64,000 nucleotides of DNA from assembly GCA_016785225.1 (NCBI GenBank), contig JAFBJZ010000357.1, forward strand, positions 3,464,501 to 3,528,500. The letters run 5' to 3'. Source of the DNA: Psettodes erumei. Lineage: Eukaryota > Chordata > Actinopteri > Pleuronectiformes > Psettodidae. The translations under genes and the position numbers were made by a program. The notes under the pieces are model-generated. The model made no database searches and was not told the DNA's origin. It saw only the letters and a list, made by a program, of their open reading frames with translations. Below, piece after piece: positions 21,901-33,894 of this stretch. Positions within the stretch are counted from its first letter, which is position 1. The number at the start of each line of letters is the position of its first letter.

Positions 21901-24900
21901 GAGAAAACGAGGATCATAGCAGCAGAGTACGGTTGCGCTGAAATCATCAAAGTGTATGTAAAGAGAAGGTGAAACACCTGCGCAATAATAAAAAAAAAAA
22001 ATCACTACCATACAATAATGTGCTACTGCAGGAGCTGTATCTTCAGTAAGTCATTGTTAAACATGTGAGGCCTGGAGTCTGGACAAATGTTGCCTCTTGC
22101 ATTATTCCCATTCTTTGAACATGTAAAGGCTGAGAGAATGCTGAGTAAACTCGAGCAAATCAAAAGTTCACATCTACAATTCTTTACTCCTCGACCGTGG
22201 AATACCACAACTTTCCCGACCGCGTGACGTACCTGTTCAGCTGTCTGGCGTTGATTGGGGTGAAGTAGAGCGTTTCCAGCGACTCAGCCTGCAGGCCGCG
22301 GCGCTTAGCTGCCAAACGCTCTGAGCTGCGAACAAGCGGCGTGCTCGATTCGTCGGGCGCTGAAAGTTTCCTGCAACGGTGAGAAACGGAGCAACAGATT
22401 TTCCTCTAAGCCTCTGATATTAGATTTTATGGCTTTTCTGCTTTTCTGAAGTTAAAAAAAACATCTTTCAGTTCAGGCATTAGAATGACGGGGAAAAATA
22501 AGTCAAGTCAAACAGGTGAAGAGCAGGTGCTGGTTTGCCTGAAAATGTCAATGCAGTATATATATGTATGTACCTTGTGCTGTTCAGGGAGTCCTCCAGA
22601 GAGCTCTGCTCCAGGCTGTCAGAGCTCATGGACCTCTTCACACTGGTCCCAATACTTGAGCGTCTGCTGGGAACGTCCAAGTAGCACATCTCAGTCGTGC
22701 TCGCCTCTCGGCCACGAACCTTACTCTGCGCCTTGAGGTTTCGGTCAGCGAAGGCCAGCTGAAGGTGAACCAGATGTGGTGGGAGAGAGATCGGGGTTAA
22801 ATGTGCCCAACTAAAAGTTTTGATCTCGCCACCGTAGCGACCGCAGTGCAGTCTTAGTGGGAACGGGCGTTCACGTTCACTGTACTCACTTCTCCTCAGG
22901 CTTCAAAATAATACCAACCTGTTCCTTCAGACTGGCCACCGTGCTCAAAAGTGTCTTCTCGCTGGTTTGTGCCTTCTCCAGATCCCGCTGAAGAAGCTTA
23001 TTCTCCGTGGTAAGAGTCTTGACTTCGCACTGTTTGACCTCTAAGGAGTGCTTCAGCTCAGACACCTCCTGCTGGCTTTCCTGGAGAAGCTGCTTCTTGC
23101 CATTGTAATGACTCACTGCTTTCTCCATCTGTGACATGGTGACAATGAAACAATTATCTTCAGTAGGATTCTCTTGGTCCAGACTAATCATCTGACAGCA
23201 AACAGAAACCAACCGATCATACACAATGAGTGCAGGAGCAAAACCAACGGATGTTACTGGTCAATAGGAAAATGTGGAACTCATTTGTTTTTGACTAAAA
23301 CAAACGGCATTGTGCTGTCTGCGCTCACACTGACCTGTGCCTTGTAGTGATCTACAGCCTCAGATTTAGCCGCGAGCTGCTCCTGCAGCTCTCGCTTCAG
23401 CATCTCGATCTCAGCCACATCTTTGTTCTCTTTCAAGAGTTTCTCTCTCTCCGCTTTCAACATGTCCAGCTCCCGCTGCAGCATGGATTCCAGTTTAAGG
23501 GAGGCTGCGTTCTCCCTCTCTAAGAACTGCTTAGCTTGAGAAAATCTCTCCTTCTCCAAGGCCATGGCTTCAAGTTGTTTCTCCGTTGCTTTCTGATCCT
23601 GCTCCGCCTGCCGGACCCTGGCCACGAGCGCTTCTTTTTCCTGAACCAGAGCCTCTATCTCCCTGAGAGTGGCACCGTGTAACTCCTGTGCGTCTTCTTT
23701 CAGTCTGGCGTCTGCAGCGTGTCTCTGTCTGTGTTGGTCCAGCTCGGCTTGCACTGAGGCGAGCTGCTGCTGGAGGAGGTCTATCTGCTGAGAGGACTCC
23801 CGCTGAGCTGTAAGCAACATTTGCTCCTTAGCCTGAAGCTTTACAGAAATGTTTTCCACCTCCCCTTTGAGTCCCTGGATCTCCTGTCGCAGAGCGTCTG
23901 TTTGTCTGGAGCTCTCTTCCTTCACGTCGGCAACAAGTTTCTCATTGGCTTCAGCTTCCTCCTTTGCTTTTTGCACCAAGTTAGCTTGGGCAGCCACCTC
24001 TTCTCTGAGAGTAGTGATGTTCTGGTCTTTATCAGTTATGAGCATGCTGGCGGTAGAAAGCTCTGTCTGCAGGATCTCAAGCTTCTCCTCGGCCTTGAGG
24101 AGGAGGCGTTCTTTGTCACCGTGAGCTTCTTGTAGGGTTCTGATCTTTTCTTCCCGCTGAGCCAACAGATCGTCATTGGACTGCAGTCCTTTCTCAGCTT
24201 TCATCAGCGAGGACTCAAGAGTCTCCACCTGCTCCTTCAGACTTTGGATCTCTTGATTTAGCAAATCCAACCGCGCTGAGCTGTCGGTCCTCAGCACCGT
24301 CATCTGCTCCTCTTTAGCCTGGATCTCCTCCTTCATGCTCCTCACCCTGTCTTCAGTAGCAGCCAGCAGGTTCTCTTTATCTTGAACCTGCGCTGTTACA
24401 GTCTGCAGTGATTCACCCAAACTTTCCACCTGATTCTTCAGAGTTTGGATCTCAGTTCGCAGCACTTCTGCCTCCTTGCAGCTCTCAACCTTGAGCATCT
24501 CCACCTCGCCCTCTCTGGTGCAGATCTCCTCCTTGAGCCGACTGACCTCCTCCTCCAGGACTGCACTGTGCTTTCTCAGCGCCTCAACCTGCAGACTGCT
24601 TTCCTGCTCCTGCTTGGCAATCAAATCTTCTTTGGCTTGAATCTGGTCTTTAGCGATGTCCAGAGAGTCGCTCATGCTTTTTATTTGGTTATTCAGACCT
24701 TGGATCTCCTGCTGCAGCACCTCAGAGTGTGTAGCAGTCTCAGTCTTCAGCTGAACCAGCTGTTCCTCCTTGGCCTGAATCTCAGCATTTAGCCTCTTCA
24801 CCTCATCTTGAGACGCTTCCATCTGAGCCTGGAGTGCCTCAGTATGCTCAGTGTTCTGTAACTGCTGCTGGGCAAACACATTTTCCTTGGATTGCAAATT

Positions 24901-27900
24901 CTCCTCAGCAGACCTCAGCGAGGAACTGAGACACTCCGCCTGTTTCTTTAAATCTCTGATCTCTTGATGTAGTTGTTCTGACTGCTCTGAACTCTGATTT
25001 TTCAGGATGTTCATCTGCTCCTCTTTAGCCTGGATCTCCTCTGTCATGCTCCTCACCCTGTCTTCAGCAGCAGACACTTGCTGCTGCAGAACTTCCTTCT
25101 GATCAGCACTCTCCTGCTCCTGCTTGCTCAGCATAACTAACTGGGTCTGAATCGCCTCCTCAGCCTTTGTGAGGGAGTCAGCCGTATTATCCAGTTGATT
25201 TTTGAGACATCTGATCTCTTGCTGCAGCAACTCAGAGTGTGTGGAGCCCTCTTTTTCAAGTGTGACCAGTTGATCCTCTTTAGCCTGGAGCTGTTCCCTA
25301 AGCCCTCTCATCTCCTCTTCAGAAGTTGTCATCATGTTTTGAAATTTATCTTTTTCCTGACAAATCTCCATCTCTTTCTGAGCCAGCAGGCTCTCTTTAT
25401 CCTGAACCTGAGCTGTTGCAGTCTGCAGTGATTCACCCAAACTTTCCACCTGATTCTTCAGAGTTTGGATCTCAGTTTGCAGCAATTCTGCCTCCTTGCA
25501 GCTCTCAACCTTGAGCATCTCCACCTCGCCCTCTCTGGTGCAGATCTCCTCCTTGAGCCGACTGACCTCCTCCTCCAGGACTGCACTGTGCTTTCTCAGC
25601 GCCTCAACCTGCAGACTGCTTTCCTGCTCCTGCCTGGCAATCAAATCTTCTTTGGCTTGAATCTGGTCTTTAGCGATGTCCAGAGAGTCGCTCATGCTTT
25701 TTATTTGGTTATTCAGACCTTGGATCTCCTGCTGCAGCACCTCAGAGTGTGTAGCAGTCTCAGTCTTCTGCTGAACCAGCTGTTCCTCCTTGGCCTGAAT
25801 CTCAGCATTTAGCCTCTTCACCTCATCTTGAGATGCTTCCATCTGAGCCTGGAGTGCCTCAGTATGTTCAGTGTTCTGTAACTGCTGCTGGGCAAACACA
25901 TTTTCCTTGGATTGCAAATTCTCCTCAGCAGACCTCAGCGAGGAACTGAGACACTCCGCCTGTTTCTTTAAATCTCTGATCTCTTGATGTAGTTGTTCTG
26001 ACTGCTCTGAACTCTGATTTTTCAGGATGTTCATCTGCTCCTCTTTAGCCTGGATCTCCTCTGTCATGCTCCTCACCCTGTCTTCAGCAGCAGACACTTG
26101 CTGCTGCAGAACTTCCTTCTGATCAGCACTCTCCTGCTCCTGCTTAGTCAGCATAACTAACTGGGCCTGAACTGCCTCTTCAGCCTTTGTGAGAGATTCA
26201 TTCAGACTTTCTACTTGGCCCTTTAGACCAATGATCTCTTGCTCCAGCAGTTCAGACTGCTGAGAGCTGTCATTCTTTAGTGTAACAAGCTGCTCATTTT
26301 TGACCTGTATTTCTGCATTGAGCTTCTGAACCTCCTTTTCACAGGTTGCCACCTGCTGCTGGAGGACCTCCATTTGCTGGGTATTCTCTTGCTGGGTTTT
26401 AGCCAGTAGGTCTTGCTTAAGTTGTATTTCCTGCTCAGCCTTTTTGAGGGATGAATCGAGGCTTTCTACTTGGACTAATAAGGTCTGGATTTTACCTTGT
26501 AGAATTTCTTGCTCAGTAGACTTCTCCAGTAGTAATCTGGCAAGCATTTCCTCCTTGGCTTGAACTTCATCTTTAATTTTTTTGGTTTCACTTGTAAGAG
26601 CATCAACTTCTTCTCTGAGACTGCTAATCACTTGGTCTTTATCAGCCAAGAGAGAACTGGCAGCAGATAACTTTGTCTCGAGATCTTTCACCTTTTCTTC
26701 AGTCTGGTGGAGAAGGTCTTCTTTCTCTTTCTTAATCTCTTTGAGTTTTGCAATTTCTTGTTCACAAGCAGCAATATGCTGTTGCAGTCTGGTCATCTGC
26801 TCAATTTTCTGCTGCTCTACTTGCTTCAGCTGAAGCTCAAGATCGTGGATCTCCTGTTGAAGGGCCGCTCTCTGCTCAGCGATCTCCTTCTGCAGCTTGT
26901 CCAACGTTTCATCCTTGGCTTGAATCATTTCTTCAGTTTGTGACTTCTGTTGCTGCAGGAGCTCTTTCTGTAGAGTGATCTGTTGCTGACACTCGACCAG
27001 CTGATGTGTTTTAGCCTGAATCTCCATCTCAGCCTTTTCCAGGGAGCAAAATGTGCTCTCAAGCTCATTCTTCAAACCGTTGATCTCAGTCTCATACATT
27101 TCTCTCTGGTAATTTATGAAAAGAAGACAATTAGTGAACCTCTAATCCAAAACGTTGTTTTTTTAAAGAAAACAATATATATTTGCTTATCAAACTAACA
27201 TTTCTGATTTCAGGTTGATAAAGTAGTACTGCACTATTACAATAATAATATGTTAGCTTTCACATAGACGGTTGCACTTTACCTCCATGATAGGCCCCAT
27301 ATTCTCTCCTACTTCTTCCTTTGTGGATCTGATTATTTCATCCTCCAAACAAGAAATCTTTCCCTGGAGAATCTGGATTTGTTCAGTCAGCAGCTCCTGA
27401 GAAACAAGGAGTACATTATAGTACATTAAAACCACTGAAACATTGTCTGCTGTTTTGTTTTTCAACATTTAAACTGGAAAATAACATTTTTAGGTGACAT
27501 GATTGGTTTGAAGCATTGACAGACAGTTGCTGCACAGTGTGTGTTTAAAGGACATACTCTACCTTTTGAGCATTAGCTTGGCTGAGCTCAGAGTGTAGGA
27601 GGCTCGTCTTGCTTCCCCACTCCTCCTGAGCTGCTGCTTGGGTTTCAGTCAGCCTGCCGACCTCGCCCTCGAAGACGGCCAGCTGTGAACACACTGCTCT
27701 CATCTGGGAAAGTACGAAACGAAAGCACGCGTGACCCCGTGTAATGTGAAAGAGCCGCTACAAGTGCCGAACCCGTTCGTTCACAGCAGGACTGCTGTTA
27801 ACGGAGAGACAAGCGCTACCTGGGAAGAGAGAACTCCATTTTCTTCGGTCAGGTTATCAACTTTACGCTCCATAAGTGAGGAGGTGCTCTTGAGGTCTTT

Positions 27901-30900
27901 ATTTTGTTTCAAAAGCTCATCAAGACGCATCTGTAAACTAAGAAACACACAAAAAAGGTTTCCTTAATCACTTTCTCATCAAGCTTTGTAGTTTAAACAG
28001 GTTCAGGTATGCCATAAATATTTATGATATGCTATTATTATATTTTGTGCATACAAAATGTGAGACTTATTACAAATCATTAGACTGCTGTGTGAAGAAT
28101 GCATGAGACATTCTATATTATAGCATGGAGCTGCAATAAATATATAACTTTATTTCCCATTCACATATGGCCAAAATCTCGCTGTAGTCTGAACAAAATA
28201 ACAATGTGTAAGTTACAGGCTACAAGCTCAGTTTACGCCGAGAACAACACGTTGGAAAGTGTCACAGTCTGCAGGATCTTTTTTACAAGCTAAAGTTGAT
28301 CGCACATTGTTGTTGTAACAGGAGTTATTATTGTCATGCATTAAAGAATGAGTCTTTGAAAAACAACTTAGGTCTGTCCTGGATACTTACATGTTGTTCC
28401 TGGACTCAAAATCATTGATTTGTTCCCTGTTGACCTGCTCTTGGTCGCCTTGCTCTTCTTTCAGTTTATCCAGGCGATATTGTAACTGGTTAATGTGAGA
28501 CTCTGAGGAAAACAAAAGAGGAAAGTTGAATTTGACGACAAAAAAAGGCAGACAATACTATCAATATGCAAAACACATCCAGTTAACCACAGCACACAAC
28601 ATTAGTACACATAGTACCATTCTGACAGAACACCCCAAGTTTGGACAAACATTGGACATAAAGGAATAAAAGTCTATGAAAGAAGAAATAAGTTATACAA
28701 AGACATAGTTTTATTCACAATGACTTGATTGTGGTACCTTTCTTTGAAATGATTGCCAGCTTGGTGGACAGCTCCCTCTCCAGCCCATCTCTGTAGTCTC
28801 TCTCCTTGATCATCTGTCGTTGCATCATCCTCATCTGAAATTTAGGCGTGTTCATGATGTCCTGCAGAGGAGATTTGCTGTGGTGGGAAAGAAGCAGATC
28901 AGCCAAAGCACAGAATTATCATCAAAATGTTAACATCAGATGGAATCTGGACAAGAAGTGACTTACATATGGCATGTGTATTAGACAAAGTTTTAATGCT
29001 TTGATTATGTTCAACCACACACAGTCATCCACTGTGTTATGGTGGGAAACAAACGTTTATTGAAGGATTGGCAGAGTCACCTGCTTCCATGATATTATGA
29101 AGTCTGACTAAGTTTTCATTACAAAGAATCTGCTCTCACTAACTTTTCTCATGTTTAAAATGAGATGATTTTCAACTGAGACACGCAGCTTGTTAGGATG
29201 AAAAATATCTTATTATCCCAAACTACACCACACAAATATATTGAATTGTCCCACTGTGCCCTCAGAAAATAAAACTCACAGCCTATTAATGTTATCTTAT
29301 ACATGCTCATGCAAAGTTATTTCAAGAAGCTGTAGTTTTTAAAAGGGGATTAAGAGTTAATGCTGCCGTGCTAGTAAAATGAAAGTATTCACATTTTATG
29401 GATATGAAAAGCACTGTGCTGGATAAATTCAAATCCAGGCTGATACCTGACTGACGACGAAGCCACAGTTTGCATGTCCACAAATGTGATTTTCTGTTTG
29501 CGTAGGAACACCGGGGACTCTTCATCGGAGAAAGAGGAGACTGACGACACGTTGGAGGTGGAGGTGGAGGTGGTTGCGGATTGCTCAAATATTTCCCGGG
29601 AGACGGGCAAATCTGAAATTCATGGAGACACAGGTTTTACAGCTTGCATGTTAAAACCGGACCAGACAGCACCGAGTGCGTTTGTGATACCGATGCCCTT
29701 AACATGGCATCATGAAGAAACAGAAGACCTAAATTTGGGACTCACGTCTCCTCGCCAAATAGGCATCAAGTCCACTGCTCAGGTAGACGCAGCCCTGGCT
29801 CTCCATCACAAAGGAACCAGTCAGGTTTGCTAACTCCCGCTACCAGAGTGGGAGTTGGAATGAACATTGAATGTCACATGATGAACAACACGTGACATAT
29901 TTCAGTCGTGGACACAAGACAGACGCTGGCCAATCGGACAGATTCTTCTTTACCTACCTCCACATCACAATCCAACATCTTCAGAGTGCAGCGCTCATTC
30001 ATCATGTCATGGTAGACGAGCAGCAAAAGCACCTGGTGATATCACAAACAGCGGGTCAGACTGGGTCTTTGTCCACTTTTGTTTTATGCATTTCTCCTTT
30101 GTCTTGTACCTTTGCAGTTTCTACAGTCAGGTTGATGCCATCTCTTATGTTGTCCCATGACAATGACGAACCTTTGGCTGCATTAAATCTGCAGTCCCCT
30201 GATAAGCAAAATAGAGTTTATCAAATGACTTTTAAAGACTTCTAAAGAGCGTGTGACGTTTCCACCCAGTCTACACTGCCTGTGGCACAATTACAGGTGC
30301 AGCACACTGTAGGGGTGTGGTGACACGTCTGGCTCCTGTTAAGCCCGTTTCAGCACATAGTCTGGAAGCAGGGGGAGGAAGGAGCAGCATTCACTCTAAA
30401 ACGCTTAAAAGGAGGTGTTGCTTCCAAGCTCAGACATAAAGGCACAGCTTGAGATATTGAAAATAGGCAAAGAAACTCACTTTCCACAAAGTCTGCGATG
30501 AGCTTGAATCGATCTTCAGCGGAATGACTGAAACAGGGGTTTGATGGACTTTTCCTGAGATCACAAAGGCATAACGACAATAAAGAGTTAGGTTTACTCC
30601 AAGACACTGAACCCTTTGCACGGTCATGTTTTAAGTGACCCATCCCTTGTTTACCCAGACCAAGCACTTCAACACCACCTCTCCTACTTACAGCATATAA
30701 ATGACTTTTAGTAAGAGCGTCCCATCTTGTAAATCGTCGACAGCAATTTCTCGGTCAGACACTTTGATGCTATTGACCTGTAAACAAAGAGTTTGAGAAG
30801 TCTGCTCAGTACAACTGCGACTATCTCACGTTACTTAGCCTCGCTGGGACCATCATGATTTTGCTACATAACTAATGTTAAAACCAACTTACCCAGCCGA

Positions 30901-30931
30901 GAAGTGCTTTAACGCCCAAGTTAATCGTCAT
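18981..30931 (-). CDS. numa1: NuMA, nuclear mitotic apparatus protein
   Basis: Twenty-two coding exons give 2,208 aa (human about 2,115) with all phases consistent. Exons include 30893-30931 (MTINLGVKALLGW), 30692-30777, 30481-30554, 30110-30198, 29958-30032, 29746-29839, 29447-29612, 28738-28877, 28391-28502, 27820-27937, 27563-27703, 27283-27396, the giant 23335-27105, 22919-23128, 22574-22758, 22233-22370, 21782-21887, 21133-21331, 20894-21030, 20413-20706, 19646-19960 and 18981-19004. NuMA tethers dynein to spindle poles and, via LGN, to the cortex. Visible are the N-terminal CH-like domain, long coiled coil, the basic KRRRTTQVINITLTK (NLS region), the LGN-binding-like stretch (FYSLASA, LIGLPGYRRST), DWMRIAVLQARNKTCLPHL, and the mitotic kinase-type sites SCFPRPLTPK and RRQSMMF. 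The last coding exon is only seven residues (MMRRMKV). A non-coding 5' exon ends at about 31073. Confidence 0.97.
24361..25172 (-). repeat. numa1: numa1 coiled-coil duplication, unit 1
   Basis: About 812 bp are nearly identical to 25381-26192 at a fixed offset of 1,020 bp (340 codons, frame-preserving). Differences are scattered single bases. The copied stretch contains NAEIQAKEEQLVQ and SSLRSAEENLQSKENVFAQQ. Confidence 0.9.
25381..26192 (-). repeat. numa1: numa1 coiled-coil duplication, unit 2
   Basis: Partner of 24361-25172. Similarity fades sharply on both sides, while the intervening 208 bp is unique, so the repeated period is 1,020 bp with about 80 percent of it retained as near-identical sequence. 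Confidence 0.9.
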
Positions 30932-31227
30932 CTTGGCTGACCCTTTATATCAAAGGGGTTTCAACCTGGAAGAGAAAACGGAGTATAACCAAGCGCGTAC
31001 AGCTAGCGTTGCCAAGCTAACGAAAAGGTTAATTTAGCGGACCCCTTTAACGTTAACGAGCAAACGACTCACCTTAAAAGGTCTTCAGCAACGTTTCCGT
31101 GTTTTTATTCGTTCTCTGAAGAGAAGTGTAGCCTTTCCGCCTGGTTATGTGAAGCTACAACTGTAAAATAAACAGCCCATGAAACTCCCACATTAAAATT
31201 CAAAAAGGACCGTGCAGATTGAACCAG

Positions 31228-31322
31228 CCAATCCGTTCCCACGCCAGACGCGTCAGACAAAATAGGCGAAATTTATTGGTTTAAAGTCTGTGCGTCCACT
31301 GTACAATGCGCTCGATACCAAT
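31228..31322 (-). promoter_or_regulatory. numa1: Cluster of three CCAAT boxes upstream of numa1
   Basis: CCAAT at 31228-31232, ATTGG at 31275-31279 and CCAAT at 31318-31322 are spaced 47 and 43 bp, just upstream of the numa1 non-coding first exon. Multiple spaced NF-Y sites are typical of G2/M genes, which fits NuMA. The same interval is the divergent promoter side of lrrc51. Motif-based inference only. Confidence 0.45.
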
Positions 31323-32100
31323 GCCGGGGCGGTCCGTTTGGGAGTTGACGGGGAAAGGAAATAAAGTTTCACAATGCACCCGGTTACCGTAGTTAATTCA
31401 ACATTTGACTTATTTTATTTGCTTGCATGTCGTCTTATGCATTAGCCTTGCTATTTATATTTCAGTGTGTCAAATCCGTTTTTTTAAATAGCACTGGGTG
31501 CTGACTCCGCCAGCCCGGATGAATTTCGACGTACACCGGACAGAAGATGGAAGCGTCCCAAACACGCACGCGCGCGTGCTAACACACACGCGCGTACCTG
31601 CATGCGCGCGCACAATGTTTTAATCAGATAAATTATGTTTACTCGCCAAATGCTTATACTGTGTCCGAATACTGTGGGACGACGTTATTCATTCGTAGTC
31701 GTTAATAATCCTAATTGCAAATTACACAACGTACCTGTCCGTTTCCTTGGAAACGTGTTGTTGTCTTGGGCAGGTAACTGTTGCTAAATCAACACGAAGT
31801 ATTAGAAATAACCTAAACTAAGCAGCGTGTCGCTGTTACTCGCCTTATATTGCGGGTAAGTGCATGATATTATGATGTGAATTCAGACTGGGCCAGTAAT
31901 TCAAACTGAAATGTCGAAATGTTTCTGATTTGCATAGGCTTGGTTGGATCTACACCTGGTGACGTTATAGCTATGGCGAAGTATTTTAATGCCAGTAGAA
32001 ATGCGGTTTGATGATGGATCCCGCTGTCTCTTCACTCACCTGTTATTTATCATGACGCCCCTGTCCTCCCACAGACTAGAAGCTTTTTACAGGTGGGAGT
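31323..32100. other. Divergent intergenic region between numa1 and lrrc51
   Basis: Contains an alternating purine-pyrimidine CGCGCG/ACACAC patch (31560-31612) with Z-DNA character and the likely 5' UTR of lrrc51. No coding sequence is recognised. Confidence 0.5.
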
Positions 32101-33894
32101 ATGTATGGAGCTCCGGTGGATTTATCTTTTAAAAACATCTCCAGGTTGGCAGGTAGTACACTGTCTCATATTCCTCTGAGGTTTTACAGTCTTTCCTTAG
32201 GGCACTTTCCATCATTGTTCATTAAAATATTATTACAGATTACCTTTGCGCTGATGGCTGCACATTACAGCATTATAGTGTACTGCAGTATCTACTCCGT
32301 CATACGTCAGAAAGAAATTTACTGTATAACTGATGTGTGTTGTTTTTGCTAAATTTGTACATGTAAGCTGCATTATTCTCCTTTGTAATAAAATCTGATT
32401 TAACAAACAAATGTACAGTAAAGAGGAACAACTCGTGTGTTAAGACGGTTGGGCAATTAATGACTGCAATGGGAGATCTTTAAAATAATTTGAATAAACA
32501 AATCTTTAAATTCAGATGTCCTTGTAACAGAGAACAGAACAGTAACAGAGTGCATCATGGTTATAAGATCAATCAAATCATCAGGCCAGTTCTTGATATT
32601 CACTGTATTTATTTTTGGTCTCAGATGCATGGATGGAGGAGCCCAGCCGTGGCTTGCGGTCTTTAAAGAAAAATTCAGAGATGAAGTACAAGAGCTGCTC
32701 CCTGCGTCTCAATAACAACGACATTTCTGACCTCCATGACCTCCAAAGCACCATTAGCTACTTCCTGGCTGAGCCGTCGCAGCTCGCCTGGCTGGACCTT
32801 TCATTTAACACGATCACACATATCGATCACGTAAGCGCTCTCTCTTCGCCTTCTCCGTTTGTGTTCACATCCTGCTTTTACTGTGGCAGCAACTGAAAGA
32901 GATGCTGTGTGCTGTATGTTTTTAAGAGCTACCTGTACTTCGGCATCTCTCACATTATTTTTTTACATGTTTTTTTTTTTGTGTGTTTGCGTTCCAGGTT
33001 TTGTGTGAGCTGCGGGAGCTGCGTGTGTTGTATCTTCACGGGAACAGTATTTATATTCTGTCAGAGGTGGACAGACTGGGAGCGCTGCCACAGCTGCACA
33101 CCATCACTCTTCATGGCAATGTCATAGAAACCGACAAAGGTTACAGGTACAATCTTTCTTTGAACTTGAACAAATTTACCCCAAACGCACATCACACACA
33201 CACACACACATCCTGCTTAACTAAATTATGTATGGATGTGGGGAACTTTTACTTAAGCGGCATTGCCTTGTGGTTCTTTTTATAATGGCATTACATTATT
33301 GAGCTTATCGACCATGAGCAGCAACTAACAGCTGCTGGTGGTTTGCTGATGATAGAACGGGACCCCATAGTGTCACACACTTATGAGGAGCTGAGTGAGG
33401 ACCTACTCTTGCGCAGGAATGGTGCGAATGACATTGTGTGTGCGTCTATGTGAGACATGAATACTTGGAAAGCACGTAGGCATGTTAACATTGTAAAAAG
33501 TGCTTTAATGCAGATCAAGCTCGTATTACACACCCTCGTCTGCACAGCAACACCGCGTACAACCCCACACACGCTGCTGATTAAAACCCCCTTCCCATCA
33601 ACCAGTTTCTCATGAGCCAATGCAGATTTTTTGATGAAATTGTCACTCAGTTTAGTTGACGTGTAGCACCACTCAAGCAGCATTCTGTTGGTTCCATTTG
33701 TACTTTAAACACAAACTCCGTAGCACCCATGTGTAAACGCATGTCTTTCTGGGTTAAGGAGTCACGTGATCGCTGCTCTGCCTCGATTAAAGAAAATGGA
33801 CTTCAGTGCGGTGACGCGGCAGGAGCGCGTCATGGCCAAGATCTGGCATCGCAGCAGCGACCGAAGCAGAGGCGGCGACGACGCTCTCCAGTGA
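32101..33894 (+). CDS. lrrc51: Leucine-rich repeat protein 51 (LRRC51; the LRR half of human LRTOMT)
   Basis: Four exons, 32101-32152, 32625-32830, 32998-33146 and 33759-33894, join in phase to 180 aa, similar to human LRRC51 (about 190). LRRs read LRLNNNDISDL, LAWLDLSFNTIT, LRVLYLHGNSI and LHTITLHGNVIE. They are followed by KGYR and the LRR cap-like MDFSAVTRQERVMAKIW, matching the human FDFSGVT region. It is a small cytoplasmic LRR protein of unclear molecular role. The start at 32101 gives MYGAPVDLSF, aligning with the PPLDYSF of human. It is transcribed away from numa1. The methyltransferase partner of the human fusion is a separate gene at 44946. The third intron (33147-33758) contains (CA)n only. 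Confidence 0.93.

Noticed and set aside
24445..25812. Paired plus-strand frames of 115 codons inside numa1
   Set aside because: They repeat only because the coiled-coil exon on the minus strand is duplicated; no independent gene evidence.
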